Part shown: piece after piece, positions 25,067 through 36,723 of the stretch
Layout of the letters: each line of letters begins with the position of its first letter
Numbering within the stretch: position 1 is the first letter of the stretch
Assembly: GCA_014529385.2 (NCBI GenBank)
Contig: CM043960.1
Location: 124,177,043-124,241,042 of the forward strand
Direction of reading: 5' to 3'
Length of the DNA stretch: 64,000 nt
DNA from: Adiantum capillus-veneris
Taxonomy: Eukaryota > Streptophyta > Polypodiopsida > Polypodiales > Pteridaceae
The notes under the pieces: model-generated
What the model was told of the DNA's origin: nothing
The model's input: the letters and a program-made list of their open reading frames with translations, nothing else
Database searches by the model: none
Program-made: the position numbers and the translations under genes

Positions 25067-25647
25067 TGTAGTGAGAATAGTGTGTCGTGCTCTTTACAGT
25101 GGGTGCTCCTCAGTGTAATGTGTGTGACAATCTCACTCAAAATAGATTGAAAACAAAGGAACAATAGACAACAATTGAGCTCACAGAGACACAACAGCAG
25201 ACCACAACATATGAATCGACTATCTCAAATAATTGATATAGACTCTAGCGTGGCAACACACTCAGCTCTAGCTCAGGACTCACAGATACAATGGGGTGTC
25301 AAGGCTCAGATCTGCAAGGATGGTGAAGATGTGATGTGTGTATAGACTCGCTACTCAAAACGACAACGCTAGACCATATATCTAGAAGATAATCCAGTGA
25401 CCCAACAACTACTACTCATATGTACAACCATAAAGAGACACCAACGACTCATAAATGTCAGCCATCTAAATCTATCCCCAAATTGAGTTGAGTGGTGGTG
25501 ACCTGGCCACGATGTCCACTAGACCACCGTCCGTATCCCTGCTGCCACGTGTCACTGCCCTGCCAAGAAAGTCCGTCTAGTGTGAACCAGCCTAGACCAA
25601 TTGTTCTAACTGTGTGTCTTGTGAAAGTGACATTGTAGCATGCTACA
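25067..25647 (-). repeat. 3' LTR of Tat/Athila-like element
   Basis: 581 bp, TGTAGTGAGAATAG to GCATGCTACA. It is the left copy on the plus strand and therefore the 3' LTR of a minus-strand element. It aligns end to end with 35954-36537. Confidence 0.93.
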
Positions 25648-25660
25648 GGTTTCCCACCAC
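25648..25660 (-). promoter_or_regulatory. Polypurine tract
   Basis: On the minus strand GTGGTGGGAAACC directly precedes the 3' LTR. It is purine-rich and in the expected place for plus-strand priming. Confidence 0.55.
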
Positions 25661-26102
25661 AAGACTGCTCACCGTCTTGGTGAGAAAAACAAGTGAAACT
25701 CCTAATCGATTGCAAAGAAAGCACCACTACATATCAGTGTCATTATATAAAACTGCCCAGTCACCCAAGAGAGAGATTAGTCGCCACACCACCCGAAGCA
25801 TCAGTCTCGGAAGGTGAAGCCATCAAATCCATGGTGGGGCCCTGCTGTATGTGAGCTCTCCTATCCGTAACTGGGCCGCCTGGGAAGGGAGCAGCCACCT
25901 GCTACTAGGAAAATGGTAGTAATGTCCTGTAATGTACTGAGGACGTTGAGTAACACATACATGGCGGTGTGCTCCAGCAATACCGTCGCAGCAACAAGTA
26001 ACATTCTGCATCTGAGGCAATGATGATGACTGAAACCCCTAAGGACACTGTTGTTGATTGTAGTACTGAACTGAGAGTCTGTGGGTAGAGTCCCATAAAT
26101 TG

Positions 26103-28186
26103 CTAAGAAGGACCCGTTGCTTCATTCTGCACTGGTATACCCACTCCAGTCCATCCATACCCCATACCCATCATCGTAGGTTGGGTAGCCCTATTTTCAT
26201 GTAAGAGCACTTCTCTAAATCCTTGTACCTGATTTTGAAGGTCATTAATCACTTGTGACTTTAACTTCAAGGCATGTTGGAGTGCGAAACTAGTAGCATC
26301 TCGATCAGCGATGGCGCTCTCAACAACTTGCAGAGATCCCTCCATAGTTGCGTAAGTAGCTGCATGACGCTGGTGTGTAGCTGCCAACCCCTCTGCTCCA
26401 AGCTCAATGGTAGCAATGGCTTGCATGGACTCCTGCAGTATATCCTCAAATAAGCAAAAAAGTGATGTAGAGTCCGACACTATGGAAGGTCTTATAATAG
26501 TGTCAGGCGGAAGCGGCTGGCAAGTGGTACTGTTGGAGGCACTAGGGTGGCAAGTGGCACTACTCGTGGTGGACTGGGAGCATGCCTCTCTAGTGGAGTA
26601 GAGACGGTTGGAGTGGCTGCAACAAGACTAGGCATAGGAGAAGAAGCAACTCCAAGTGGGGCTTGGGAGCTAGTCGTTGTGGTAGGAGTAAAAAATAGCA
26701 GCAATAGCAAGAGGAACACACACTGTAGATGCCACAACTGTGACATGCATAGTGTCATCTGCAGCACCTGAACTTACCATCGAACAAGTAGTTGGAGTAT
26801 GCGAAGAACGTCGAATAGGTTGCTTCACTTGAAGCTGCTGGCTTTCAGAAACTTGCAGTGATACTAAAGATTCTATTGTGTCCTTCACTACTTTCACCCT
26901 CTTTTTCTTCGGTTTCCCAGGTAGATCCTTTGTTTGTTCAATAGCTTTCCCTTTTGCCTTAGAGTTTTTACGTTGCATATCAGTATCCACATCCATGGGG
27001 CTACCATGTATGTTAATGACCCAAGCCAACATGGGAGCTGCAAAGCATTCAGATTGCACCTGAGCTCTGAATCTTTTTGCCCACGACTGCAAGAGGTAAA
27101 CAGAATTTGATGAAAACCACATGGAATGGTGTTGATGAGGCAGTATAGGCCACCGCAGTGAGTGAACGGAGTAGGTACGTCACATATACCCTTGCCTATT
27201 TTAGCAGCACTGACCAAAATGTAGTACTTGAAGATGGCCCAGAGCTTTTTATTTCTTACATAGTCAGCATGACTAGTACTAAGTAGCTCTTTGCATGCTT
27301 CAATCGTCACATCTTTCGAAAGTTGTGAATAGGTTCTCGTAGTAGCCGGTTTTACTGCAGGAAAGGTTGTCATTCCCAAAGCGTGACCAATGCGTGTAGC
27401 TATCATTGGGTGTCCTCTTACGTGTAGCTATCATTGGGTGTCCTCTTACTTTCGAAAGTTTTGAATAGGTTCTCGTAGTATCCGGTTTTACTGCAGGAAA
27501 GGTTGTCATTTCCAAAGCGTGACCAATGCGTGTAGCTATCATTTCGAAAAAAGCCTGAGAACCTCATGCATCATATCCATGGGAATATCAATGGGCAGAT
27601 CGACGTCTGCTAATGTGGACAGACCTAGCGTATGTAGTTGATCCTTTGATAAAACTTCTTGAAGAGATGGATGAGGCTACTGTAGATGGAAGTTTAAAGT
27701 GAATTTGGTTTGAGTTTTGGAGGAATGAGGCCGAGGAACTTGATGGTGTAGCACCTGCGTGATGGCCTTCTTCTTTTTGTCTTTCACATCATCTTCCTGT
27801 TCATCATCTTCTTGTTGTCTATAAGAGTCAAAGTCCGAGTCAGAGGCAGAGCCGAAGTCATACGCTTTGTAACTCTCATCATTGTGATCAGTGGAGGATA
27901 GATCAGTGAGGCCATGGCTGGAGGTTTCTACATCTTCTTCTTCTATAGAACTTTGAGGTGTTTCAGTAGGTCTCTGTCGAGACAAAGCTTTCTTCCGAGC
28001 CTTCTTGCTTGTACCAGCCATCTTGAATTGATCTTTTTCCTTTTCTTTCTTTAACTCATTGTGTGTGTTGAAATAGGTTATGACTGAAAAGAGTGAGATG
28101 AAAATTTGCCTAAAAAGCATGAGATGAAAAGCTGGAACAGCTTCTGCCTGCAAAGGCTGAGATCTGTCTGTGAATTGGGATTGCAT
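26103..28186 (-). pseudogene. Extra ORF region downstream of integrase, unknown protein
   Basis: Between integrase and 3' LTR, on the element's coding strand, lie several long frames that seem to be parts of one decayed gene. The first part (28186-27677) has a basic segment, KKARKKALSRQRP, resembling a nuclear signal, then a strongly acidic Ser/Asp/Glu region. A middle part (27406-26894) contains IATRIGHALGMTTFPAVKP and KKLWAIFKYYILVS, vaguely like the plant-transposon domain seen in Athila-type extra ORFs. A third part (27122-26670) has KGKAIEQTKDLPGKPKKKR. The last (26480-26103) looks helical or coiled-coil (HALKLKSQVINDLQNQVQGF) and ends with a stop. A roughly 95-bp internal duplication disrupts the middle. 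The function is unknown. Confidence 0.6.
27311..27545 (-). repeat. Tandem duplication inside the extra ORF region
   Basis: The stretch 27311-27421 is repeated at 27451-27545 with a few mismatches, joined by a short repeat of GTGTAGCTATCATTGGGTGT. It duplicates the IATRIGHAL segment and shifts the frame, so it is a local mutation rather than a domain repeat. Confidence 0.8.
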
Positions 28187-28329
28187 GTAGGGTGAAGAGG
28201 GGTACGATAGACTGACCCGATTACTACACTGATTATTGTAGGGAGGGAAGAGGGTGGGTGATATACTACAGGAGGGGCGAGCATTGATTAATATAGGGAG
28301 GGAAGAGGGTGGGCGATAGACTGTAGGAG

Positions 28330-28965
28330 GGGCGAGGGATTGGTTAGGGTAAGGGCAATAGTAGATACGCGATGAGGGCGAGGGGTTTGGTTAGGGTAAG
28401 GGCAATAGCAGAGAGGGAATGAGGGTAGGGGCAATGGGCTTAGAATAGGGGTGAAGGTTATTCTATAGGGGGCGAGAGGGAAAATTTGGGAAGGGGCCAG
28501 TGGGAGAGTTGTTGGGTAGGGGCGAGGGGGGTGGTGAGGGGCGAGGGGGAAGTAGGTTGGGTAGGGGCGAGGGGAAGTAGGTTGGGTAGGGGCGAGGGGA
28601 TGTGGTGAGGAGCGAGGGGAAGTAGGTTGAGTAGGGGCGAGGTGTGGTGAGGGGCAAGGGGGAGATAGGTTAGGGTAGGGGCGAGGGCAGTAGAGGGTAG
28701 GGGTGACGGGGCGTGGTGAGGGGAAAGGGGGAGATCAGTTAGGGTATGGGCGAGGGGGAATTGGTTAGGGGCGAGGGTAGTAGAGGGTAGGGGCGAGAGG
28801 GGGTTTAGAGGGTAAGGGCGAGGACAGTAGAGGGTAGGGGCGAGAGTGGGTTTAGAGGGTAGTGGTGAGCGCAGTAGAGGGTAGGGGCAAGGGGGTGTTT
28901 TTTAGTGGGTAGGGGAGACAGGGGGTTTAGAGGGTAGGGGTGAGGGAGAATTAGTGAGTAGGGGC
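28330..28965 (-). repeat. G-rich (plus) / C-rich (coding strand) minisatellite
   Basis: Dozens of imperfect units built on TAGGGGCGAGGGG with spacers such as AAGTAGGTTGGG or GTTTAGAGGG, unit size about 20-35 bp. The plus strand has repeated runs of three to five G with short loops, able to form G-quadruplexes. The element's RNA strand is C-rich. It lies between integrase and the extra ORF. No credible coding frame crosses it. Confidence 0.85.
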
Positions 28966-29702
28966 AAGGGAGAAATTAGATGGAATTGGAGGGTAGGGTG
29001 ATTAGCAACAAAGTAAGGAAGATATATAGTGCACCAGAGAGAAAGGGGAGAAAGGAAGTTGTAATGTGAAGGAGAGAAAGGAGAAAGGGAGATAAAAGAA
29101 GTTGTAAAGTGCTGCCATCATAAAAACTTGCATGCTTCCTATAACTAGGATCTGGCAATCAGAAAGGCTAGAGCAACCATTCCCAGCTTCTGGAAAACTT
29201 GAATGTAAGTGTAAGAGAGAGGGGAAGAGCAATGAACTAGTATGGCAGTAGGAGTGAAGCTACGAAAGAGGTCACACCAGAAAGGCAAGGAACTAGATGT
29301 GTGTGTGAGAGAGCTTACCACAAGAGAGAGGGGAAGGGAGATACAGTAGAGCAGGTTTGAACGTGTTAGGAATAATACCAAAATCAAAGATCTATCCAAC
29401 GAGAGCTGAAACTGGGACATTCAACAAATCCATGAGGAGAGAGAGGCAATAGAAAACAAAGAGAGAAATAACGTTCGATCGTAGGAGGACTCCAAAATGC
29501 CCAATTCTATCAATGAGAGGAGAGCAAAATTGATGCACTCAGCCAAATGAGGAGAATTTTAAAGATAACACCGATTACAATTGAGATGCGACTAACATGA
29601 GAAAGACTTGAGAATAGGGAAAGGGAAAGTCAGAGAGAGCTGAGGACGGGATAGTCATAAGGTTGTTGGTGGGAGGGATAAAATACCTAGATTTCTAAAG
29701 AG
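28966..29702. other. Purine-rich spacer of the Tat/Athila-like element
   Basis: A GA-rich stretch between the C-rich array and integrase, with no recognisable domain. Small minus-strand frames are Ser/Leu/Phe-rich products of CT-rich sequence. Confidence 0.5.
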
Positions 29703-32700
29703 TCACGGAAGTGAGTGATAGCACTTAATTCTTGATCCATTAACCAATGGCAAAGGAACGCCTGCCAGAGTGACTAACTGGATAGCCCCCTGTGGCAAAA
29801 TCTCTTGTACCATGAATGGCCCTTGCCAGGCTGGGACCAGCTTCTTAGCTTTTTTCAGATACTTCGCTTGATAGAGTAGCACCTCGGAACCCTGCATTAT
29901 TCTTGGCTTTCTGAGATGGCGTTCATGCCACGCTTTGCGACGAAGTTTCTCGGCTTGGGGAGTGTGTGAAGCTAACATCCTGCTTTCTTCTAACATTGAG
30001 AGACGAGAGAGGTCTGCAGCAGCAATTCCTGCTGTGACGCGAACACTTCCCACTCTTGCTAATACTGAGTTGAACTCATATGGTGCAATTGCTTCTAGAC
30101 CAAAAGCTAGCTAGAATGGGGTGTAGTTAGTGGTTGCCTTGAAGGAGGTGTGATAAGCCCAAACTATGCCGAGGATAGCTTGAGCCCAAGAAGTGGATGC
30201 AGGTGACAAGCTTTCCTAAGAAGCGCGATTAGCACGTTGTTAGTTCTCTCAGCTTGCCCATTTGCTCTAGGATAGTAAGAGCAAGATTTGCGATGAAAAA
30301 TATTGTAGTTCATGAGGAGTGTGGAGATCAGGTGGTTGACAAAACGACTACCTCGATCACTGATGATTTCCAGAGGGCATCCAAACCTGCAAAAAATATT
30401 TTCATACAAAAATTTTGCGACAGTGGTGGCTGTACAGACGATGGTGGCCACCACTTTGGCCCACTTTGTTGCATAATCCGTTGCTACCAGGAGATACTTA
30501 CGATTGCCGGGTTGAGTAGGTGGAATAACTAGACCAACAAAGTCCAAGCCCCATCGCTCAAAGGGAAACCACGCCATAGATACTTGCAGAGGGTGATTGG
30601 ATTGCTTGCTAGGCTTGGGTGCACATTGCTGACAGACATCACAAATCTTGACGTGAGAAATAGAATCTCTGAATATATAGGGCCACCATAAGCCGTTCTG
30701 TAAGATTTTTTGCGTTGTGATGTGACCAAGGTAGTGGCCACCTGTAGGACCACAGTGTGCATCCTCTAGAATGTGGTCTACTTCATGAGCGGAGACGCAC
30801 ATGTGCAGCACACCATCTGGCCCGGATTTGTAGAGTTGTCCACCAATCAAAGAGAAGGGTCTAGACTTCAGCAAGAGTCTTCTTTTTTGCAAGGGAGAAG
30901 CATTCTCAGGATATAGGCCAGTAGAGAGTAGATGTAACACATCTCCATACCATTCTAGGGTAGTGTCGACCTTAAAGAGATGACTATTTGGAAAGTCAAC
31001 AACCCCAGTATCAGGCTCACCTATATGTATGCGCAAGAGAGATGGTCAGCCATGACGTGCCGCTTGCCTGGACTAAGAACTACTTCAAAATAAAACTCCT
31101 GGAATATCAGTAGCCACCTCCAGACTCTTCCTGCAACTTGGGGTTTATTCAGAAGATAGCGTAGCGCACGATGATCCGTGATGATAGAGAAGTGAACCCC
31201 TAACAAGTAATGACGAAACTTCTGTAAAGAAATACACCATAGCCAAACCTTCCCTCTCTATGGTGCTGTAGTTGCACTCTGCTTTGGTGAGCAGGTGACT
31301 TGCATAGTGAACAGAGCGATCCAGGTTGTACTTCTTACTAGGCTGAGTCAGCACAGCACGCACAGCCAGTTGACTGTCATCAATATGCACATAAAAAGGG
31401 AGAGACCAATCTGGAGCCACTAAAATAGGTGCTTCAGTGAGGCATTTTTTGAGGTTTGCAAATGCTTCGGCCTCATGTTTTGACCATTGAAAGGGTACAG
31501 TAGCACTAGTCAGTTGAGTCAATCTTTGAGCTACCTATACATACATTCATATAAACCTGCAATGATAGACTGTGTGGCCTACAAAGCTCTGAACACCTTT
31601 TGGGTTAATGGTAGGTGGTAACTTCAAGATGGCCACGATCTTCTCAGGGTCAGGTGCTAAACCTTTGGTAGACACCACATGGCCTAGAAGTGTGTCCTCA
31701 GTGACCAAAAAGTGACATTTGTTAGGATTGAGCTTTAGCCATGCCTCTCTGCACCTGAGGAAGACAGCAGAGAGCTGAGCGAGGTGTTCCTCTAGATTTT
31801 CCACTGGGGTTGAACATTGGGCACCTGAGAAGGTCGAAAAATCATCCATGAAGATGATCCGTAAGTAAAGGAAAAAATATAAGATATATTGCTCGATTGA
31901 AGGAAGGTGGAGCGTTTTTCAACCCAAAGGACATCCTAGTGTAGATAAAAATACCCCAAGGAGTCACAAAGGCTGTTTTAAGATGATCACCTGGATGGAT
32001 GCCCAACTAATTGTATCCACTGAACCCATCCATGAAATTGTACAATACGTGCCCTGCTACATCTTCGAGCACACACTCAGTGAAAGGTGTGGAAAAACCA
32101 TCTAGGATAGTTACCTTGTTCAGAGCGCGGTAATCTACGTACACATGGATTTTATTGGACTGCTTCTTAGGCGCTATCACCATGGGTGATAACCACTCAG
32201 AGTGCTCCATAGGTACAATGATCCCTGCCTCTTGCATTTTTTTGAGCTCTAACTTAACAGCCCCCGCATACTTTGGGTTGAGCTTGTAAGCTCAGCCTCT
32301 GACAGGCTTAGCCCCTTCAACGAGAGGGATAGTGTGGACACCCAATTCTGATGGGATCGCTTCCAAATCCTTGTAGGACCAAGCAAAAACATCTTTAAAA
32401 GAGTTTATAAAAGAAACTACCTGATCAAGTAATGTGGGATGCTCCCATAACCAAGCTGCTAAGAGGACATGCTGAGGGTTGTCAGGGTCGCCCAGGTTGG
32501 CTTTTTTGACCGGGTCAGGAGGTTTAACTGTAGAGGGTACTTCGGAAGTTGAGAAGTGAGCTCCCTCTTGGAGCTTTGAGACATCATGGGCTGGTGTTTG
32601 ATCGATTGGAAACTCTGCATACTCTTCTTGCAACCATCCTGGTGGAAGCTCATCGAAGGGTAAATCTTCAGACGCAGACATAGCAGAGTGCTTTTGAGGG

Positions 32701-33552
32701 GGTGGGACATCCGACCTGGGAGATGTTAGAGGAAGGGAGGAATCATTGGCGAGTTCATGCAAAGGAGATTTCTTCCCCCTTCAATGATGTGTTATAGATT
32801 CACCAAGGCCGACGGCTTCCATCAGGGGAACACTTGAATCATGGGAATTAGGGACTAACACACTTACTTCTTCGACTGGCACACATTCTGTTGTAGGGCT
32901 TGGGACACTGGTGTCCGCCTGAGGAGCTGGGAGAGAGAGTGTTACCGGTACATGTGAGGTTTGAATAGAGACCACATAGCATGGTATCGAGGTGGTAGCT
33001 TCCAACCACTACAGCAGGTTCGTCAGACCCGTCAGGTGGGATGGGCTGCTCAGTGTGTCGGGGTTGGACTGTACTGACAATGAGCTGTGATGAACCACTA
33101 GATCCATACCTCCTTTGAGCTGAATTGATTGCATGGGGGAGGAAGGATTATGTATCCACATGGTGTAGTTTCCCCAATCATGAAGCCTTAGTATGCCGCA
33201 ACCATGGTCTACCAATAAGCAAAGGAAATCCTCCCTCCACCTGAGGAAGACTGACCACCACAAAATCCGAGCTAAATGTGAAGTCTTGTACCATCAGAGG
33301 CACCTTCTCTACTATGCCCACAGGGTAGACTATCCTCTGGTCTGCCAATGTAATAGTGAATGGATCATGGTGGGTAGGCTGCAGACCTAAGGCCAACATA
33401 GTAAATTCTGGCATCAGATTGATCCCAAATCCACCATCCACTATGACGCTTGAGAATTGATGCCCAAGAATAGATATAGTGAGACGAGGACTTTTGTAGT
33501 CGGTGAGGGGAGCAGCTGGATAAGAAATTATGTAGGACTTTGAGGGTTGCAC
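29703..33552 (-). pseudogene. pol: Tat/Athila-like pol: protease, RT, RNase H, integrase
   Basis: Coding order from the right. Protease (33552-33178): SVIVDGGFGINLMPEF, with DGG where active enzymes have DSG or DTG. A Pro/Ser-rich linker follows (33263-32300). RT: MQEAGIIVPMEHSEWLSPMV, VYVDYRALNKVT (32237-32010), FGLKNAPPSFNRA and the catalytic FMDDFSTFS (about 31855). RNase H: FYVHIDDSQLAV (about 31400), SIITDHRALRYLLNKP and MADHL (31206-31025). Integrase (31036-30164): the HHCC motif ending CDVCQQC, core motifs WGLDFVG, IISDRGSRFV and YYPRANGQAERT, and a GPF-type tail (29820). Several stops and frameshifts break it, but each domain is well preserved, consistent with a fairly young element. 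Confidence 0.92.
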
Positions 33553-33618
33553 AGGTAGGTGCCCGCCACTAGGCCCTGCACCAGGATACAGAGACTGGAT
33601 GATGGAAAGGGTGTCACC

Positions 33619-35520
33619 TTAAAAATTTGCATCAAGTCGAAGCATGTTGTACAATGACACTTGCTGAAAGGTGTTTTTCAAGATAGACTTTGTTGTAGGC
33701 TTCTTTCTTTTGATCAGATCTTGCTCTGGTATCTTAAGCTTCTGCAAGTACTCTACTGCTTCCATGAAAGCACCATCAATATCTAATAGAAGAGAGGTAG
33801 GTTGGCTCTTGGCACTTCCTACTGGTTTGTCAGCTACTAAAGGAGTTTGACTCATTTGTGTGACTGGAGATGAAAAAATTGGACTGCCAGGGAGGCTGAG
33901 ACCAAGAGCAGCTCTCTGTGCCCGTGTGAGCAAACCAGCGGGCTCTTCCACCTGGTTCAACACATCACAAAAGGAAACTACAGGAGTGGAAGGAGGGGCC
34001 TGTGGAAAGGTTCTTATTGTGATGAGGTTAACCTTTGGGAATGTAAAATCCTGTTGGTTCTGGCTTGTGCTTACAGATGTGGATGCACGTTGTTTTGGGA
34101 AGTACTTACTATAGTGATCCGTAGCTTCAGGGCAGTGTTGACAAGGAGGGGACCCTTCTGGCAATGGACATTTTCTCTGATAATGTCCATACTCCCCGCA
34201 CCTATAGCACAAAATTGGCCTATTGGAGGGGCGAGGTGGTCTTGGCCCTTGCTGCATGGGGCTGGATGGTGAAGTGTAGAAGCTTTGGGGAACTGAAGGA
34301 GTACTAGCAGGATAAAAGTTGGGGGATGCAAAGTTGTTGTGCATACCTTGCATAGGAAGTGTTGTCAGCAGAGGTGGCATTGGGTTTTGATGGCCATAGG
34401 GTGAAACCATGTTGGATACAGGTGTTATACCTTGTTGGAAAGAAGGAACTAGACTTTGTTGTATTTGCCGCAATCCCTTGATATAGTAGCAATCCTTGTC
34501 TTCATGCCCCAACTTTTCACAGAAGTAGCAATAAGCCCGAAGGGGACAGTCCTGTGGAGGAATTCCTAGAGAACGACACGAGCTGCACCATACCATAGCC
34601 TTAATCTCCTGCTGAGACCAAAGCTCTTCTAGCTCTCTCTTGATTTGATCCAAAGCCACGTGGTGGTTTCTCCTATTGAAGAGAGATTGATTTCTCCTCT
34701 TGAAGAGCATGTTGTAGTTTTAGGGCTTCAAGTTCTCTACACAAAGAAGTCAATGGATCAGCATGACTTTTCAAAAACACAGAGGGGGTCTCTATGTGAG
34801 GGGAGTTGGTGAACAGCTTCCTAGCCCCCTCTATCCTAGTAGTAGCTGCGATGAACTCCTCCAGAGTGGCCTCGGGTCGGAGACTCTCTTGGAGTTTTTG
34901 CTGTGAAGTTTTGGGAAGCACCTTCTCCACCCACTTCTTAACCATAAATTCATCGGGTTTCTGGGGAAGCTTGGCAACCAGTGACTTGGTTTTAGTCATA
35001 ATTTTGCAAAAGTCTCCTCTGGCTGGAGCACCATGTTGGCCAACTCATCCAAAACCTTCTCCTGGTAGTCACCTGGCCTGAATGCTACACATAATTGTTG
35101 TCTTAAAGCTGCCCAAGTTGCAAAATGGTTCTCTAAAAACTGACCGTACCATTTGTCTACTAAGCCATCCAAGGTAGATGGAAAGAGTACCACATAAACA
35201 TCTTCTCTATTAAGACCACGACCCCTACAGAGAGATACAAACCTTCTTGCATGTTCGTCTGCATCTTCTGAAGAGAGTCCCTTGAAGGTAGGAAACTTGA
35301 TGTTTACCTTGGCCAAAACACTCGCCAACGCCTCCATGGCCTCTTGCTCAGGAGCCCGTTGCTCAATAGCCTACTGTAACAAAATAGGCGAGAGCTTTAC
35401 TGGGGAAGGTGACCTGGAAGATGTGGAATCGGATGTAGGAATGGGTGATTTTGTATGTGGAGGTATGGGTGATGAGGTTGATGGACTTCTACTAGGTACC
35501 AAGGGTCATCTTCTGTTGTA
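33619..35520 (-). pseudogene. gag: Tat/Athila-like gag with two zinc knuckles
   Basis: The N-terminal Pro/Ser-rich segment (35520-35340) leads to the gag domain: VNIKFPTFKGLSSEDADEHA, VDKWYGQFLENHFATW and FRPGDYQEKVLDEL (35337-34996). A frameshift at about 34999 continues into MVKKWVEKVLPKTSQQKLQE. A second near 34690 leads to the nucleocapsid part, with CYFCEKLGHEDKDC and CYRCGEYGHYQRKC knuckles and a long Pro/Ser/Gln linker (34710-33619). A single TAA (33619-33621) separates it from the protease in the same frame, so the element probably made one gag-pol reading frame. The product would form the virus-like particle and bind RNA. Confidence 0.88.
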
Positions 35521-35649
35521 GTACTTCAGAGGACTCAGTAGTGCGCTTTGATGCTCGAATGACCACCTTGTATGTATCATGCAGTGATGACAAATCTAAC
35601 CAAAGCTCAACCAAACACAGCTTGGGTCAAGAAGACCTTTAATTGCTTT

Positions 35650-35830
35650 AACTGGATGAAGACAGGTCTAGACTCTACTAGACCAGGCAAGTGACTAGAC
35701 CTAGGTTGGACCAGGGACAGGGAGGACTAGACCAGGGTCGAGGAAGGACTAGTCCAGGGACGAGGGCTGGTTGGACCAGGGAGAGAGGACTAGACCAGTT
35801 GGACCAGGGCGAGAGGAGACCAGACCAACA
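35650..35830. repeat. Leader minisatellite (GACTAGACCAGGG)
   Basis: Imperfect repeats of a 13- to 20-bp unit around GGACTAGACCAGGG in the untranslated leader between the 5' LTR and gag, about nine copies. CTAGACC or CTGGTCTAG motifs also occur in the adjacent LTR. Confidence 0.75.
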
Positions 35831-35922
35831 TACTACACAGTGCAAGGCAAGGTAGGCAAAGCTATGCAAAAACCAACTAGCTTCACTGTTTGTATTCTCA
35901 AGAGAGTGAGACTTCAGTTGAG

Positions 35923-35940
35923 GTCCCACCGTGATCGCCA
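35923..35940 (-). promoter_or_regulatory. Probable primer binding site, tRNA-Arg-like
   Basis: On the minus strand TGGCGATCACGGTGGGAC begins 14 nt inside the 5' LTR. The TGGCGA start and TGGGA end resemble the tRNA-Arg primer sites of Tat/Ogre elements, with several mismatches. Confidence 0.5.
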
Positions 35941-35953
35941 AAATGAGAGCACC

Positions 35954-36537
35954 TGTAGCGCGGATAGTGTGTCGTGCTCTCTACAGTGGGTGCTCCTCAA
36001 TGCAATGTGCGTGACAATCTCACTGAAAATAGACTGAAAACAAAGGAACAATAGAAAACAACTGAGCTCACAGAGACACAACAGCAGACCACAACATATG
36101 AATCGACTATCTCAAATAATTGATATAGACTCTGGCGTGGCAACACACTCAGCTCTAGCTCAGGACTCACAGATACAATGGGGTGTCAAGGCTCAGATGT
36201 GCAGGGATGCTGAAGACGTGATGTGTGTATAGACTCGCTACTCAAAACGACGACGCTAGACCATATATCTAGAAGATAATCCAATGACCCAACAACAACT
36301 ACTACTCATATGTACAACCATAAAGAGCCACCAACAGCTCATAAATGTCAGCCATCTAAATCTATCCCCAAACTGAGTTGAGTGGTGGTGACCTGGCCAC
36401 GATGTCCACTAGACCACCGTCCGTATCCCTGCTGCCACGTGTCACTGCCCTGCCAAGAAAGTTCGTCTAGTGTGAACCAGCCTAGACCAATTGTACTAAT
36501 TGTGTGTCTTGTGAAAGTGACATTGTAGCCTACTACA
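35954..36537 (-). repeat. 5' LTR of Tat/Athila-like element
   Basis: 584 bp, TGTAGCGCGGATAG to GCCTACTACA, matching 25067-25647. It is followed on the plus strand by the AGCCC duplication and the resumed M3/T module. Confidence 0.93.
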
Positions 36538-36723
36538 AGCCCCCATTCACACACACCCGACTTGTCTACTTGATGGCTCCCTTAATCTCTCACCTATTGC
36601 ACCATGGCCGTGCACCTTCCACGTGCACTCCTTGCCCCTCGTTAAAGGGTGGCGGCTCCTCTTCACGGCTGGGTAGTGGCCCTTCGATATTCTTTAAAAA
36701 AAAACATAATCAGATACATTTAA

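Larger units (their letters stand above)
25067..36537 (-). mobile_element. Complete Tat/Athila-like Gypsy retrotransposon
   Basis: An 11,471-bp minus-strand element with TG...CA ends and the 5-bp duplication AGCCC on both sides (25062-25066 and 36538-36542). In coding order from the right: 5' LTR (35954-36537), primer site, leader minisatellite, gag, protease, RT, RNase H, integrase, a C-rich array, an extra ORF region (26103-28186), polypurine tract and 3' LTR (25067-25647). By eye the LTRs differ at roughly 25-30 of about 583 positions, so it is younger than the chromoviruses. It is inserted in an M3 module; the empty form is visible at 49975-50040 and 52611-52680. Gene order and extra ORF point to the non-chromovirus Tat/Athila branch. 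Confidence 0.93.

Noticed and set aside
28330-28965. Telomere-like array
   Set aside because: The units resemble GTTTAGAGGGTAGGGG only in part, and no run of TTTAGGG is present.
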